DNA of 64,000 nucleotides from Bactericera cockerelli (Eukaryota; Arthropoda; Insecta; Hemiptera; Triozidae): NCBI GenBank assembly GCA_024516035.1, contig CM044955.1, positions 16,602,551 to 16,666,550 of the forward strand, read 5' to 3'. Shown piece by piece: positions 22,468 to 32,518 of this stretch (position 1 is its first letter; each line of letters starts with the position of its first letter). The notes under the pieces were generated by a model. It saw only the letters and a program-made list of their open reading frames with translations, ran no database searches and was not told where the DNA came from. The position numbers and the translations under genes were made by a program.

Positions 22468-22622
22468 CCGACCTCAGTAGCTTGATCGATAAGGCGGCAG
22501 ACTAGTAACCTGGAGGTCGGTGGTTCAAGTCCCGGTTTCAGCGTAGATTCAGCGTAGTAAAGCGAGTTTGAGTAGTTGATGTGACATCACGAATATGATT
22601 AACACAAATATGATAACTTTTT
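22468..22622 (+). mobile_element. SINE-A, best-preserved copy
   Basis: It begins CCGACCTCAGTAGCTTGATC, has a B box GGTGGTTCAAGTCCCGG and the body GCGAGTTTGAGTAGTTGATG, and ends ACACAAATATGATAAC plus T run. It is about 155 bp and defines the family in this window. Confidence 0.75.
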
Positions 22623-22744
22623 AATTTTAATTGGGATTATATAAGTTTATTTAGATTTTGGAATGCGAAAAATAATCTCAAGAACTTCCAGATGCTTGTT
22701 ATTCGAAGGTTATTGTTCCCACAAGTCGCCTCGTAAAGAAGGGT

Positions 22745-22840
22745 ATAAGACACGTCGAATTACCGAAGTTAAGCAACGGCCAGCGATGTTAGCACTTGGA
22801 TGGGTGACCAGCGAGGTAGTGCTGGCATGAAACAAAAGCA
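22745..22840 (+). pseudogene. 5S rRNA-like fragment
   Basis: GAATTACCGAAGTTAAGCAA, then CTTGGATGGGTGACCAGCGA, match 5S rRNA box A and the intermediate element/box C region. The 5' third of 5S is absent. It keeps more of the 5S 3' half than the SINE-E copies, so it may be a different 5S-derived insertion. Confidence 0.6.
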
Positions 22841-22857
22841 GAACGTTACGCTATAAG

Positions 22858-22952
22858 TCTGTGCTACAGATTGCTCATTTTTTTTTATTTATAGGCTTTC
22901 TTTTTTTATGGCAGAATTCTCACTGGAGTGAGCTCTTCCACCCAACCATGTA
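22858..22952 (-). mobile_element. LINE 3' end, related family
   Basis: Minus strand GGTTGGGTGGAAGAGCTCAC, then TCCAGTGAGAATTCTGCC, and an A-rich tail. The start matches the main LINE tail family but the following segment differs, with a possible small stem (CTCACTCCAGTGAG). Confidence 0.5.
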
Positions 22953-23593
22953 GCGGCTCCCTCTGATAAGTGTGAAGATATCGCACCTCTCTTGCACATA
23001 ACATATACCCACCCTATTTGTTTTATTCATCAAATTTAAGAAATTTCACAATTTCTCACCTCTAAGGGATATTGAATTTTCTCTAGAGTGTTATTTTGAG
23101 TGAGCTAAAAATAAAGAGTGTCATATAAACCTTGGCAAATATTTACTATCTTGCCATTGATTCATGTTCTTGTCATGGCAGATGTGTTGTCTTCGAAATA
23201 AATAAATATCATTGAAGTGTTTTGCTCTTTTCAATTGATTTTTCATCCTAGATCTGAAAAAAATAGACTCTATAAATCTAACAAAAAAAATCTAAAAATT
23301 ACTTCGTCTTTAAAAGCACATTCATATGGATATTAATTTATTTATTTTTTAAATTCAAAGCTTATTATTTCTTTCTAACCAAAAAAAACTACTTATCAGA
23401 GAGAAATAAATATGTAAAGGTATGTATATTTTTACAAAGTACAAACATACAAATTAGTAGTAATACACTCATAAAAAATATTTTATATAACTACATCGAG
23501 CTGGTGGCCTCTGTGCAGTCTGTGGTAGTCATCTGCGGGCTGCCAGAACAATTTTTTTAATCGTAGATTTTGGGAAGGACACCTATTTATTTC

Positions 23594-23770
23594 TTATAAT
23601 CTCCGTGTATTAATTAAATAAGACGATAATGCAGAGTCATCGTCGTCAGTGTTGTATCCGACATCATACGCAGGATCTTCAGTGTCGTCATACTGAGGAA
23701 GTGGTTCATAATTATAGAGGTGGTCAGGGAAGTCTTCCTCCTTATTGAAATTAGATTCGTGATCATTGTC
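23594..23770 (-). other. Terminal exon of the acidic secreted protein gene
   Basis: Fifty-eight codons plus stop, open from the acceptor. About one third of residues are acidic or amide (Asp, Glu, Asn). Base composition is clearly richer in G+C than the flanking non-coding DNA. Confidence 0.65.
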
Positions 23771-25406
23771 CTAAGAAAAATAAAATGCATGAATTACTTC
23801 TAGATTCGAGCTCGTTGCCAAAATTCTTAGAAGCCACAAATAAATGGTCAAATGCCAAGGATTACTAACATGAAATGTTAGTGAAATAATAATAAGAGTT
23901 TCAGATAATAAATGACTCAATGTGGATCTTAATACCGAATTATGTTGTTGTTTTTGTTGTAGCCAGCGATGGTCTCCAACCAACAGTATTTTAAAGTTGG
24001 CTCGTTCTGAACCACATATTTCTATGTGCGATCAACGATCGTGAGGACTTGGACTCTTCTTTATAAGCCACTAGCCGTTTGCCCGTGCTTTGCAACGGGA
24101 CTAAATTTCAAATTTACTGAGGCATGGCCGTACTTCTGGACAGCAATGCCTTTTTGAACTTTTTATAATTTTTCTGGACAAAACGATAATGGTTTTGGGG
24201 GGGTCAATTCTGAGACATTTTTCGCTATCTATTACCGTTTTGGCTAAACAACTCCGGACAAACAAACAAACATAGGTAGGTAGGTAGGTAGGTAGGTAGT
24301 CCTTTTTTCTGTTTTATATATAGAGATTAAAGCCTTAGGACACTGCAAGCTGGCCTGTCTTGTAAAGGTTGGCTAGTCTGTTCTCTGTTTATAGTCCTCT
24401 AGCGCAGCGGTCGGCAACCTGGGGTCCGCGGACCCCTGGGGGTCCGCGAGAGCTAAATTGGGGGTCCGCGAAGCCATTTCAGGATTTAAAAAAAGAAGAA
24501 GTTCAAACGTGAATTTTCTCTTGTTTCTCCCGAGTGTCGGGAATCCCAATAATCCCAATTCATAGTGAATGTTTATTAAGTTTAGTTCTCCTTGATTTGT
24601 GCGTTAGGTAGGTGGTAGGTCAGTGATTAATATTCTTTTCGTTTTATTTTTGTTTTTATTTTCGTTTTCTTGTTTCAATAAAGAACCAATTCCATTAAGA
24701 ATCTTAATAACCATTTACATATCTACCTACTTTTCTTTCATACACCCCCCCCCCCGCTTTTGTAATGTGGGGGGCCCTTAAAAAAATTAGAGATAAACTA
24801 GGGGTCCGCGTAGTTCAAAAGGTTGCCGACCGCTGCTCTAGCGGGTACCGAATTATAAAACAGGATGAAAGTTAAGATAAGCCAGACACGCCCTTAAGTT
24901 TCAACCAATCACAGGACATTATAGCCCGTGTTGAGGGATAGTCTGGCTTATCGAAACTTTAATCCTGTTTTATATTTTGGCCCGTTTAAATTGATGGTCA
25001 AACGTTTGGAGACTCCTAATATAAATAGTAAATTTTACTGTGCAAAAATTAATAAACAAAGTTAAAAGTTTACAGAAAGGTAAAAGGTAAGACTATAAGA
25101 TATACGTACAGCGTTCAGTGACAGAGAATGCCTAACGCATTAACTTCGCATTAACTTAGCCCCGGATTACTCATAATTCACAACCCTTTCAAACTCTCCA
25201 TGAATTGAATGAACAGACCTGGTTTCATTGCTCGATTGTGCAATGAAATTTTCAGCCTATCTAGAGACAGACTCATATTTTAAACCTGCCTTTAGGAGAA
25301 GATTTAGGAATTATCGTTCTGAATATTATTTTTAACCTACTTGAATGGATCCATCAGCATTAACACAAAACAGTGCGATGGCACAAATGACCAAAAATCT
25401 TCGCAT
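23594..25406 (-). CDS. Small acidic secreted protein, two exons, family unknown
   Basis: The coding sequence is complement(23594..23770, 25341..25406), 80 residues. Exon 1 (25406 down to 25341, phase 0) encodes MRRFLVICAIALFCVNA followed by DGSIQ. That is a short basic start, a hydrophobic core and a likely signal peptidase site after VNA. It ends CAA with donor GTAGGT (25340-25335). Exon 2 begins after a pyrimidine-rich acceptor (TTTATTTTTCTTAG, AG at 23772-23771), also in phase 0, and runs to TAA at 23594. The mature part has many Asp and Glu residues, six Tyr mostly next to acidic residues (HLYNYEP, PQYDDTEDPAYD, a DDDD run), no Cys, and a basic end (NTRRL). Tyrosines in such settings are often sulfated, as in some secreted inhibitors and peptides. 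That is inference. An AATAAA overlaps the region just past the stop, with another near 23340. A further candidate exon at about 23930-23995 (donor GTATTAAG) would add residues but has no clear acceptor partner. No mutation breaks the frame. Confidence 0.6.
24074..24330 (+). mobile_element. Repeat of the CTAGCNGGT family, with (AGGT)n
   Basis: It starts ACTAGCCGTTTGCCCGTGCT, contains TGAGGCATGGCCGTACTTCT and a tetranucleotide run (AGGT)6 at 24272-24298, and ends TTTTATATATAGAGATTA. Comparable starts (AACTAGCGGG) occur at 41949 and, inverted, at about 63015. It lies in the long intron of the secreted-protein gene. The superfamily is not certain. A LINE 3' region is possible. Confidence 0.5.
24405..24835. 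mobile_element. hAT-type MITE with perfect 8-bp target duplication
   Basis: The terminal repeats CAGCGGTCGGCAACCT (24405) and AGGTTGCCGACCGCTG (ending 24835) are a perfect 16-bp inverted pair. The flanks are a perfect 8-bp direct repeat CTCTAGCG (24397-24404 and 24836-24843). This is the hAT signature. The 431-bp interior has GGGGTCCGCG motifs and a C run, and no coding. It sits within the intron of the secreted-protein gene. Confidence 0.9.
24843..24984. mobile_element. MITE, GGGCC family (family 2)
   Basis: Inverted ends: CCGAATTATAAAACAGGAT at the left and ATCCTGTTTTATATTTTGG then CCC at the right. Further inward AAGATAAGCCAGAC pairs with GTCTGGCTTATC. It abuts the hAT MITE. A second copy lies at 29205-29362 and a half copy at about 32815. 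Confidence 0.65.
25341..25406 (-). other. Signal-peptide exon of the acidic secreted protein gene
   Basis: Twenty-two codons, from ATG at 25406-25404 to the donor GTAGGT. The start is the first ATG in this exon. Upstream on the minus strand lies a leader of about 30-100 bases with no in-frame ATG nearby. Confidence 0.6.
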
Positions 25407-25449
25407 ATTTCTGGTTCACTCCAAAGTCTCCAAAAGAATCCTTCAGTAA

Positions 25450-26390
25450 ACTTTGAAATAATCAAATCGGTCACAGTGTCACAGAGGTAAGTAAACTCGT
25501 TGAATGCTGAGTGAAAAATGTACTTTTCGAAAAATATCCATTCTTTATGTATACGGAAGTTGTAAAAAAATTTTTTACATGTCTAGGGCAATTAGACTAA
25601 TTAGAAATGACATGAATACACAAAATTTATTATGTTATGTATTATCATACAGCAGCTTTAGGCTTCATTTTGTAATGAATCTATTATACTTTCAAAAGAT
25701 GAGTCAGACTATTAATTAAAAAATAGCGTGTTTTTGCCAACTCCACGTGATAATATGACAGCACATGCTTCGTCGCCAGCAGCTGATAGCCAGCTCGTGG
25801 CTGTTATTGCTTTCTGAATGCTTACATGTGCAGAAAACAGTTTTCTGTCAGTTTGTGATAGGTACCAATTGTCAAAAAAACGTTCTACCAAGTGCAAATT
25901 TAGGAGTATACTGATAATAAAATTTATTATAGATATAGTGATAATAAGAATCCTCTGGACTTTATTTATTTTCGGATTCGCCGCCCGGATATGAATTTCT
26001 AAAGCCGAATATGTCTGACATCAAATCCCTGATCCAAATCCTGCGCCCGACGCGGTACCAGTTAATTGTTTCGCTTGGCTGATCGCAATTTCTAAAACTT
26101 GATTTAGAATTCTAAAACAGTGATAAAGTACGAATTTTTCTCAATGAGTGACATATAAAGTCATGCTACCTTTTTTCCTCGTTGAGGAAGATTACCATTT
26201 CAAATTCATACTTAGTGCAACTTTGAGGCAGTATATTAGATCTGTACCAATACACCAAATGTATATGCCTGTAAGGTGTAAGTGTGACACGCTTCATATT
26301 TTCTTCATTACCGAATTAATATAATAAAACATGCTTTTCATGTATTTGATATACGTCATCCCTTTCTTTCTGTACACATATACACGTATA
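25450..26390. other. Stretch without a recognisable gene
   Basis: It contains the presumed promoter side of the secreted-protein gene (minus strand, just above 25450). I see no clear TATA box. ATACATAAAG at about 25541-25550 (minus) is the nearest candidate. Confidence 0.3.
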
Positions 26391-26766
26391 CAGGGTCTTT
26401 CAGAAAAGTGTGCCTTTATTTAACCAAGTGATATATAGGGTGGGTCAAGTCTATAACAAAGAGGGCGAAAGTGCTTCATAAAGGAGATCAGGGGCGGCCT
26501 CCTGTGGCCGCACCTGAGAGTGCAATTACTTTGATTTGCTTATCAAAATAACGGCATCATCTTGTATTGGGAGTCGATTTTTTCCGCTTTTTAATAAATC
26601 TAATCTTAGATTATTTAAATCTTAGATACACGCCTCTAAAGGTAAGAGGCGTGTATCTCCTCCCTTTTGAAGCACTTTCGCAATTTTTGTTTTACACTTG
26701 ACCCCCCCTAAAATTGTCCTTATAACACGTCGTGAAAATAAAGGCACACTTTTCTGAAACACCCTG
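26391..26766. mobile_element. Foldback element with CAGGGTGT-type ends
   Basis: The left end CAGGGTCTTTCAGAAAAGTG and the right end TTTCTGAAACACCCTG are inverted, flanked by TA. The similarity continues inward for about 140 bp (GCGAAAGTGCTTCA on the left against TGAAGCACTTTCGC on the right). The middle holds a perfect small hairpin, AGATACACGCCTCT..AGAGGCGTGTATCT (26621-26657). There is no coding capacity. The ends resemble those of the 1.65-kb palindrome at 37239. Confidence 0.75.
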
Positions 26767-26999
26767 TATAGTGCTCAAGATACACGTCATTCCTAACTCT
26801 TTCTGAAAATCTGAACACATGTATAGTGCACATGCTATGTATTGTACGTTGGCAGAAGAAAATTCTCCTCTCGCCTACCCGGAGGCGGAACACCTCCATG
26901 CTTTTCTTTCGTACCCTCCACCTCCACAACCACTCCACCTCCATTTCTCTTTTTTTAATGAAAAGACAAAAAACGTAGGGATAGAAACCAGGTCACACT

Positions 27000-27114
27000 G
27001 AGAAAAATAAAAACACACCAAACACTAGGAAAGCAAGAAAAAAAATTGAAAACACACACACACAAAGAATTGGCATAAATACAGAAAAACTGGTAGCGGT
27101 AAGAAGGAGGGAGG

Positions 27115-27206
<92 letters not shown>

Positions 27207-27940
27207 AAGAGAGATGATAGAGGAGAGAGAGAGAGAGGAAAAAGTGATGAAAAAGGAAAGAGAAACAGAAAATATACCAGGAAATTATTTGATCATAAAT
27301 TATGGTGAAAAAAATGTACGAGGATAATAAAGACTAGGACGGAGAGAGAGGGAGATAGGAAACTGTGAGAGAGACAGAAGAGTGAGGAAAATAAGGAAAG
27401 AAGATAGAATAGAAGAAGAGAGTGAAAAATAAGCAAAGAAAATAGAATATGAGTGTAAAATAAGGAAAGAAGATAAAATAGAAGTGTAAAATAAGGAAAA
27501 AAGATAGAATAGGATTGTAAAATAAAGGAAAAAGATAGACTAGGATTGTAAAATAAGGAAAAGAGATAGACTAGGAGTGTTAAGGAGAGAAAAAGAAAGA
27601 ATATGAGAGGAAAACAAGGAAACAAGATAGAATAGGAGTAAAAAATAAGGAGACAAGATAGAATAATTTGGCTAAAAAATAATATAATAGAATAATACAA
27701 GAAATTAAAGAAGAAAATAATAAAGAATCAGTGTGTTAAATAAGAAGATAATTATATAATATGATTACATAGAAAAACATCAAATAGAAATAAGGCGGAC
27801 AAAATGAAATAATTTAGAAAAAGAGTCCAAAATAAGGAAAATATTAGGAATAAGAGTGGAAAATAAGCAAAGAATAAGAATAGAGAAGGAAAGCAGAGAC
27901 AGAAAGAAAGAGAGAGAGGGAGCTTTCAGCCTTCAGTCAG
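27000..27940. repeat. Long homopurine block with (GA)n and a 31-33 bp minisatellite
   Basis: The plus strand is strongly purine-rich for about 900 bp. It includes a near-perfect GA run (27112-27201) and, from about 27380 to 27670, eight or nine diverged units like ATAAGGAAAGAAGATAGAAT + AGGAGTGTAAA. The open frame on the minus strand (27293-27700) is a by-product. Confidence 0.8.
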
Positions 27941-28123
27941 GTGTGAATAATAATAATGTCTTGCGTCAGAGCGACAGACATAATACGTTTTGAAAAGAAA
28001 ATCCTTCACAGAAAAGTAACACAAAAGAAAACTAAGAGAACTCGGGAAAATTATATTTTTCCCTCATTTACTGCGAAAATAAAAGAAAAAGGAGTGAAGG
28101 AAAAAGCAAGATGGAAAATATGA

Positions 28124-28408
28124 ATGAGGATTTTCAGACATGGAATTTCCATTGTTTTTCTTTCCTTCTACTTCTGCCATGTTGTTTTTTGTTGTCCTGT
28201 CTTGAAAAAATTCTATCCGTCACTAAGCTCACATATAAGTATAAGTGCTTTTAAGCACACACTTTCCTTCAGTAGGGTCGATTATCAGATTATCTCTGAC
28301 ACCTATTCTCTGAAATCAGCACGTTCCAAACACCCTGTGTTGCAAGTTACAAAATTTACAAGTTTGAAACATTTAGCTTCGAATTCCTCGCCTCTCGCGA
28401 CAGAATAA
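28124..28408 (+). CDS. Possible small secreted protein, low support
   Basis: An open frame of 94 codons starts MRIFRHGISIVFLSFYFCHV, then VFCCPVLKKF. This has the shape of a signal peptide. The rest is Ser/Lys-rich with no known motif. It follows the homopurine block, which could be a promoter-side feature. The frame could equally be chance in AT-rich DNA, and there is no intron or conservation evidence. Confidence 0.2.
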   Translation: MRIFRHGISIVFLSFYFCHVVFCCPVLKKFYPSLSSHISISAFKHTLSFSRVDYQIISDTYSLKSARSKHPVLQVTKFTSLKHLASNSSPLATE

Positions 28409-28612
28409 TTTGAATAAGAATGGCATCTCATCATGGTTGCAATCTCAAGTATGTTTTGTTGTGAAGAGAATTGTTCAGTGGCCTGGGACACAGTTAACGC
28501 CTTAAGGTTCTTCAACTACTCGTACTTTCTTAGACAAACGATAATAACAGACTCTTTTTTTTTAACTGCCCGACGAAAAAGCCTTTAACCCTGCAGTTGT
28601 TTTGGTGCTATT

Positions 28613-28720
28613 TATGAGTGGTTAAATTCTTAATTCGATAAGGAAAATATGATGTATCTGTGGGACCCGAACCCACTGATCCCCATGTTAGCTGGATCAT
28701 CAGACTAACGCTCTTTAACT
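28613..28720 (-). mobile_element. SINE-B fragment
   Basis: GGGACCCGAACCCACTGATC and CTGGATCATCAGACTAACGC (plus strand) align with the SINE-B heads at 10240 and 32655. It is diverged and truncated. Confidence 0.5.
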
Positions 28721-28796
28721 TCTTGAAAATGAAAATCAATTGAATCAAAATGCATGAGAGATAGAGGTGTACACCCGAGTACATACTTGAATCTGA

Positions 28797-28858
28797 CGTA
28801 AGTGGTGTGGATGTGTATGTGCGTGTGTGGATGTGTATGTGCGTGTGTGTGTGTGTGT
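28797..28858. repeat. GT-rich microsatellite
   Basis: Two copies of GTGTGGATGTGTATGTGC are followed by (GT)7. Confidence 0.9.
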
Positions 28859-28999
28859 CTTGTAGTGGCACTCGTTAACTAGGGACACTATTCAAATACC
28901 TGATGGTGACTCCTCCACGCCCCCACGCGCTCACAACCCACATGTCACATCTTTCTATACACGCTCCTCTGTACCGGGTGTTCTACATCATATTATATT

Positions 29000-29140
29000 T
29001 ATTTTTTTTATTTATAAACATTTGGATCAAGCTTTATTTACATCTTTTATATACAATGAACATGGTAACAAGTTAGAAATAAATATAAACAAAGCCTGAT
29101 CAAGGGTGGTGATAATGCCTTCGGCATTCTCTTCCAATTA
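29000..29140 (-). mobile_element. LINE 3' end, diverged family
   Basis: Minus strand GAAGAGAATGCCGAAGGCAT, then TATCACCACCCTTGATCAGG, with AATAAAGC and an A-rich tail. The layout matches the main LINE tail (GAAGAGATTGCC..GGCAATAAC) but the sequence is distinct. A sister copy lies at 36258-36462. Confidence 0.55.
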
Positions 29141-29179
29141 TAATATTATATATAAAATATTATAGTGATATTTCCTCAG

Positions 29180-29420
29180 TTATACTGCCTCGTTGGGACA
29201 CTGAGGGCCTCATTATGAAACAGGATTAAATTAATCTAAGCTAGATGCGCCCACGAGTCGAAGTTTTCAATCCTATCACAGCACACTAAATTAGCCTGAA
29301 TTAAGGGATAGTGCACTCTCTTTACTTGTGGCTTAAATCTAATTCTGTTTCATAATCGGCCCTAAGTCCTATTATTCAGCAGCAAGCCCAAGACGTATTA
29401 TTGTGTGGTCAATATCTTCG
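29180..29420 (-). mobile_element. SINE-F body fragment split by a MITE
   Basis: The plus strand reads TATACTGCCTCGTTGGGACA before 29205, and TAAGTCCTATTATTCAGCAG then CCCAAGACGTATTATT after 29362. These join to match the unbroken minus-strand copy at 51812-51900. The insert between them is the GGGCC MITE. Confidence 0.65.
29205..29362. mobile_element. MITE, GGGCC family (family 2), inserted in a SINE
   Basis: Left end GGGCCTCATTATGAAACAGG, right end TGTTTCATAATCGGCCC. The flanking triplets are TGA and TAA, compatible with a decayed TNA duplication of PIF/Harbinger type. It is 158 bp and non-coding. The insertion interrupts a SINE-F body. Confidence 0.7.
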
Positions 29421-29546
29421 AAACCTTGAAAAAATTAGATCGGATCGGCATTGCGGTCGATCTGTCTAACCGGCCCTCCGATCTAACCTCGATGATTTGA
29501 TATCGAACAATTCCACTCACCAACCACCCTGGTCACTGATAAGTCC

Positions 29547-29785
29547 TGGTTGGGTTGGGTGGAAGAGATAGCCAAAGGCAATAACCCCGCCCTTTAGTTA
29601 GGACATACGTATACACTTACGGGGGGAAAGTCTGGAAACCCTGATAATTTACTTCTTCTCATATTGTATATTAATTTGTAATGATCTATGTAGTATTTTT
29701 TTTAATTTTTGGCATTGGTTATTCTCCTTATCATCCTTATCTATGTTGTATAAAATAAGTCCTTATTAATAAAGTGTAAAAAAAA
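29547..29785 (+). mobile_element. LINE 3' end copy
   Basis: It begins TTGGGTTGGGTGGAAGAGAT, then AGCCAAAGGCAATAACCCCG and CCCTTTAGTTAGGACATA. It ends AATAAAGTG with an A-rich tail. Confidence 0.65.
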
Positions 29786-30264
29786 TAATCATAAATCCTG
29801 AAAGAACTTACTGTTTCTTTGTACCTGAATAAAAAATTATCACATATGAATATCGTCTCTTCAGTATCATGCATAAAATATTATATATGTGCTTACTTTT
29901 TTCTGTCTTTTAGAAAATTACTTATTTCTGTTTTCCAGACAAAGATTCTATTTTACTTCTCTCCCTTCTTATACCTTTCAAAAATTACAGCCTACGTTCT
30001 TGCCAATTTCAATTCATTATAATTTTATTCCTTCTCTCTCCGCTTTAACAATTTATTTTCTGCGTGCTATCCTTTAATTGTCTCGAAACTTTTGAATGAC
30101 GAATTTCCCTCATGGAAAGCTTTTTGGCAAACCCACGCGTACCCACGCGATTTGCTCCAATTGGGAAACTTTCTCTGCCATTATAACACACTACCTACCT
30201 GAAATTAAATTGTGATTCAGTAATGCCAATTAATGTGTGAATCTGGGTTTTAATACATCAAATG
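29786..30264. other. Stretch without a recognisable gene
   Basis: AT-rich DNA with two overlapping low-complexity open frames (29819-30077) that I regard as chance. Confidence 0.35.
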
Positions 30265-30430
30265 CGACTTTAATAGCTCAGTTGATAAGGGTGCTCACTC
30301 GTAAACTGGATGTAGGTGGTTCCAATTTCGATTTCTAATATTAGAAATTTCTCGGAAGTAATATGTTAGGCTATTTTGAGTACCTAATTGTTAGGTAATT
30401 GTGATAAATATTTGTTTTTTTTTATAATTA
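30265..30430 (+). mobile_element. SINE-A-related fragment
   Basis: An A-box-like TTTAATAGCTCAGTTGATAA and a B-box-like TAGGTGGTTCCAATTTC, then a T run at the end. It is diverged from SINE-A. Confidence 0.4.
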
Positions 30431-31854
30431 TTACAAAAATTTTACAGGGTATTAGATAAGCATATTAGACAGTTGATTGCAGTAAAACTTTGTTTTGCAA
30501 GGAGAGAAAAATTAATTTAACAAAATCAACTGATAAAATTAAGAAAATCAAGTTAAAATTAACAAAATCAAGTAATAAAATTACCAAATTCATGTAATAA
30601 AACGATCACGAAGAATAATCAAGACAAACCTAATTACGTACATATGAACTATACGTGCACTACCTGCAGGAGTGCAGATCACACACTTGGAGCTGATCAA
30701 GACATTGAGGTCGAGGATGTGGGATGATGAAAATCTGGAACGAAATCAATTATGCTGTTTGGTGTATGAAACAACACAATTAGGAGAGAGAATGCATCAG
30801 ATTGCATTATTTTTCTCTATTATTCGGAGATCTCTGTAAACTTGAAAAAAAAGAGCATCCTCAATTCCGAGAAGTACATTTGAGTTGACCTAGTTAACCC
30901 GTTGAAATTATATACGTACTCCTTCATATACTTAGGAAGAGTAAATTAAGTCTGTCTTTGTTTTCTGAAAGACAAATTTTTCCAGTTTTCTCTCTCTCTC
31001 TCTTTCCATTTCCTGCTTTTTACTTTGATTATAACTAAACATTCTGTGTTGGTACTCAGTCATCTTGGTTGACTGTGATATCTTGGTTAGTAATTAACAC
31101 TTGTAACCCTAATCTGTATCTTTGATGAAAAAAAAGTCTTCAACTGTAACAATTCATACATTATAAACATATTGAATAAGTAGTTTCTGTGACCTTTAAT
31201 TTTTTCAGTTAGTAGGCGACTCGTTGAACCACAAATCCACATAATAATGCATTGGATCATTTATTATTTATTACATCTTAAACCCTAACATTATATGTAT
31301 CTTGACTTATATTTAATTTTTATGTAAGTCATCCTTGACATTTGATGACTTCAAGGAATCTGTCAAGACAGATTTGGAGTAACATTTTCTGGGTTCATTT
31401 ATTGAATTTAAATCTGGCAAAAAACTATTAATATTGAAAATTTGAAGAATAATGTTTTGCTTTGTTCCTTAACCACTAAAAACGCGTCTAGCATCTAAAA
31501 TCCAGCTAGAGCTACTCATTACTAGCTGGAGCTACTCATTCTAACTAGAGCTACTCATTCTCATCGAATAATTCACACGCCCGCCGCGCTGATAGCAAAA
31601 TGGCATAGTACTTAGATCAAGACTTACAAGACAGTTGACCTCAGAATTATAGCGGCTTGATTTCACGCATCGCTTGTTTCTTAGGAACATGAATAGAAAA
31701 ATTATGGCTAAACTTATATCATCAATGTTATGGTCATTAGCGTTGTTTAGCGGTTAAATAATATGAAACTGTTAAATCATCGACTTCTTTCTACCGTAGA
31801 AAGGAAGCTAGTTGATATTTTTTATCAGTATTAATGTGGTCCGTTGAATAGAAC
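30431..31854. other. Stretch without a recognisable gene
   Basis: Three 20-21 bp units (CTAGAGCTACTCATTCTAA-like) lie at 31505-31561. Direct repeats of AAAATCAAGTAATAAAATTA-like sequence lie at 30530-30600. I see no gene. Confidence 0.35.
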
Positions 31855-32045
31855 AGTTTTCGAAAGATCAGTGCAGTTAAGCAACGTCCACCGGGGTTAC
31901 GACTTGATGGGGAACTCCTAGGTTCGTACCCAATCCAGGATGGGTGAGTTTAATTCGGGTAGCTTGTTAGTCAGTTGAGGATAAAAGACTATACCTACAG
32001 TCTCAAATGATCTCAATGTTGAGCCCAAAATGTCGCCTTAACCTT
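31855..32045 (+). mobile_element. 5S-derived SINE (SINE-E) copy, diverged
   Basis: TTCGAAAGATCAGTGCAGTT followed by AAGCAACGTCCACCGGGGTT is a degraded 5S box A region. Downstream lies CCAGGATGGGTGAGTTTAAT, the central domain also seen at 4010-4199 and 14199-14462. Confidence 0.5.
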
Positions 32046-32518
32046 AAACCAATCCATGGCTAGATTTAGTCTTCACTATCCGTTTCCCCGTTGCCACAGG
32101 TCTCATTCTTCCGAGGCATGGCCGTAGTTCGTCTTCGCCACACTAAACAACAGAAATTCAACAGAGACGTGACTGAAACACCCTGTAACACAAACGTGTT
32201 GAGGAACTTTCTAAAGAATAGATAGGGAACACAGAAGTGGCAACACTTCTGGAAAAAGAAATGCTAAGTACACAGATATGGCAACATTGGAGCAGACGTT
32301 GCCAGCTTTCGAGACAAATGACACTAATAGACGTTCTTTACGAGTTTTCAGAGGGATTTTGTAGAGTGCGAGATACGCTAATGATCACGTATAAGCGGTA
32401 GAGAAGACTTGAGTGAAGACAGAGCTTTTCTTCTTTGAAGCAGAGTACCTAGGTGTTTGATTCAAAATTCTAGTACAAAATATTTTCCCTACACATACGA
32501 GTATGTTCGGTAACTTTA
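32046..32518. other. Stretch without a recognisable gene
   Basis: It includes CCGAGGCATGGCCGTAGTTC at 32113-32132, the motif shared with several repeats in the window. There is no coding signature. Confidence 0.35.

Noticed and set aside
23771..23983. Minus-strand frame of 70 codons as a separate gene
   Set aside because: It reads through the acceptor and intron of the secreted-protein gene. A minor extra exon at about 23930-23995 is possible but lacks a convincing acceptor and phase partner.
27293..27700. A 135-codon hydrophobic minus-strand frame
   Set aside because: It is the complement of the homopurine block, with repeated Ser-Phe-Leu-Tyr and no natural pattern.
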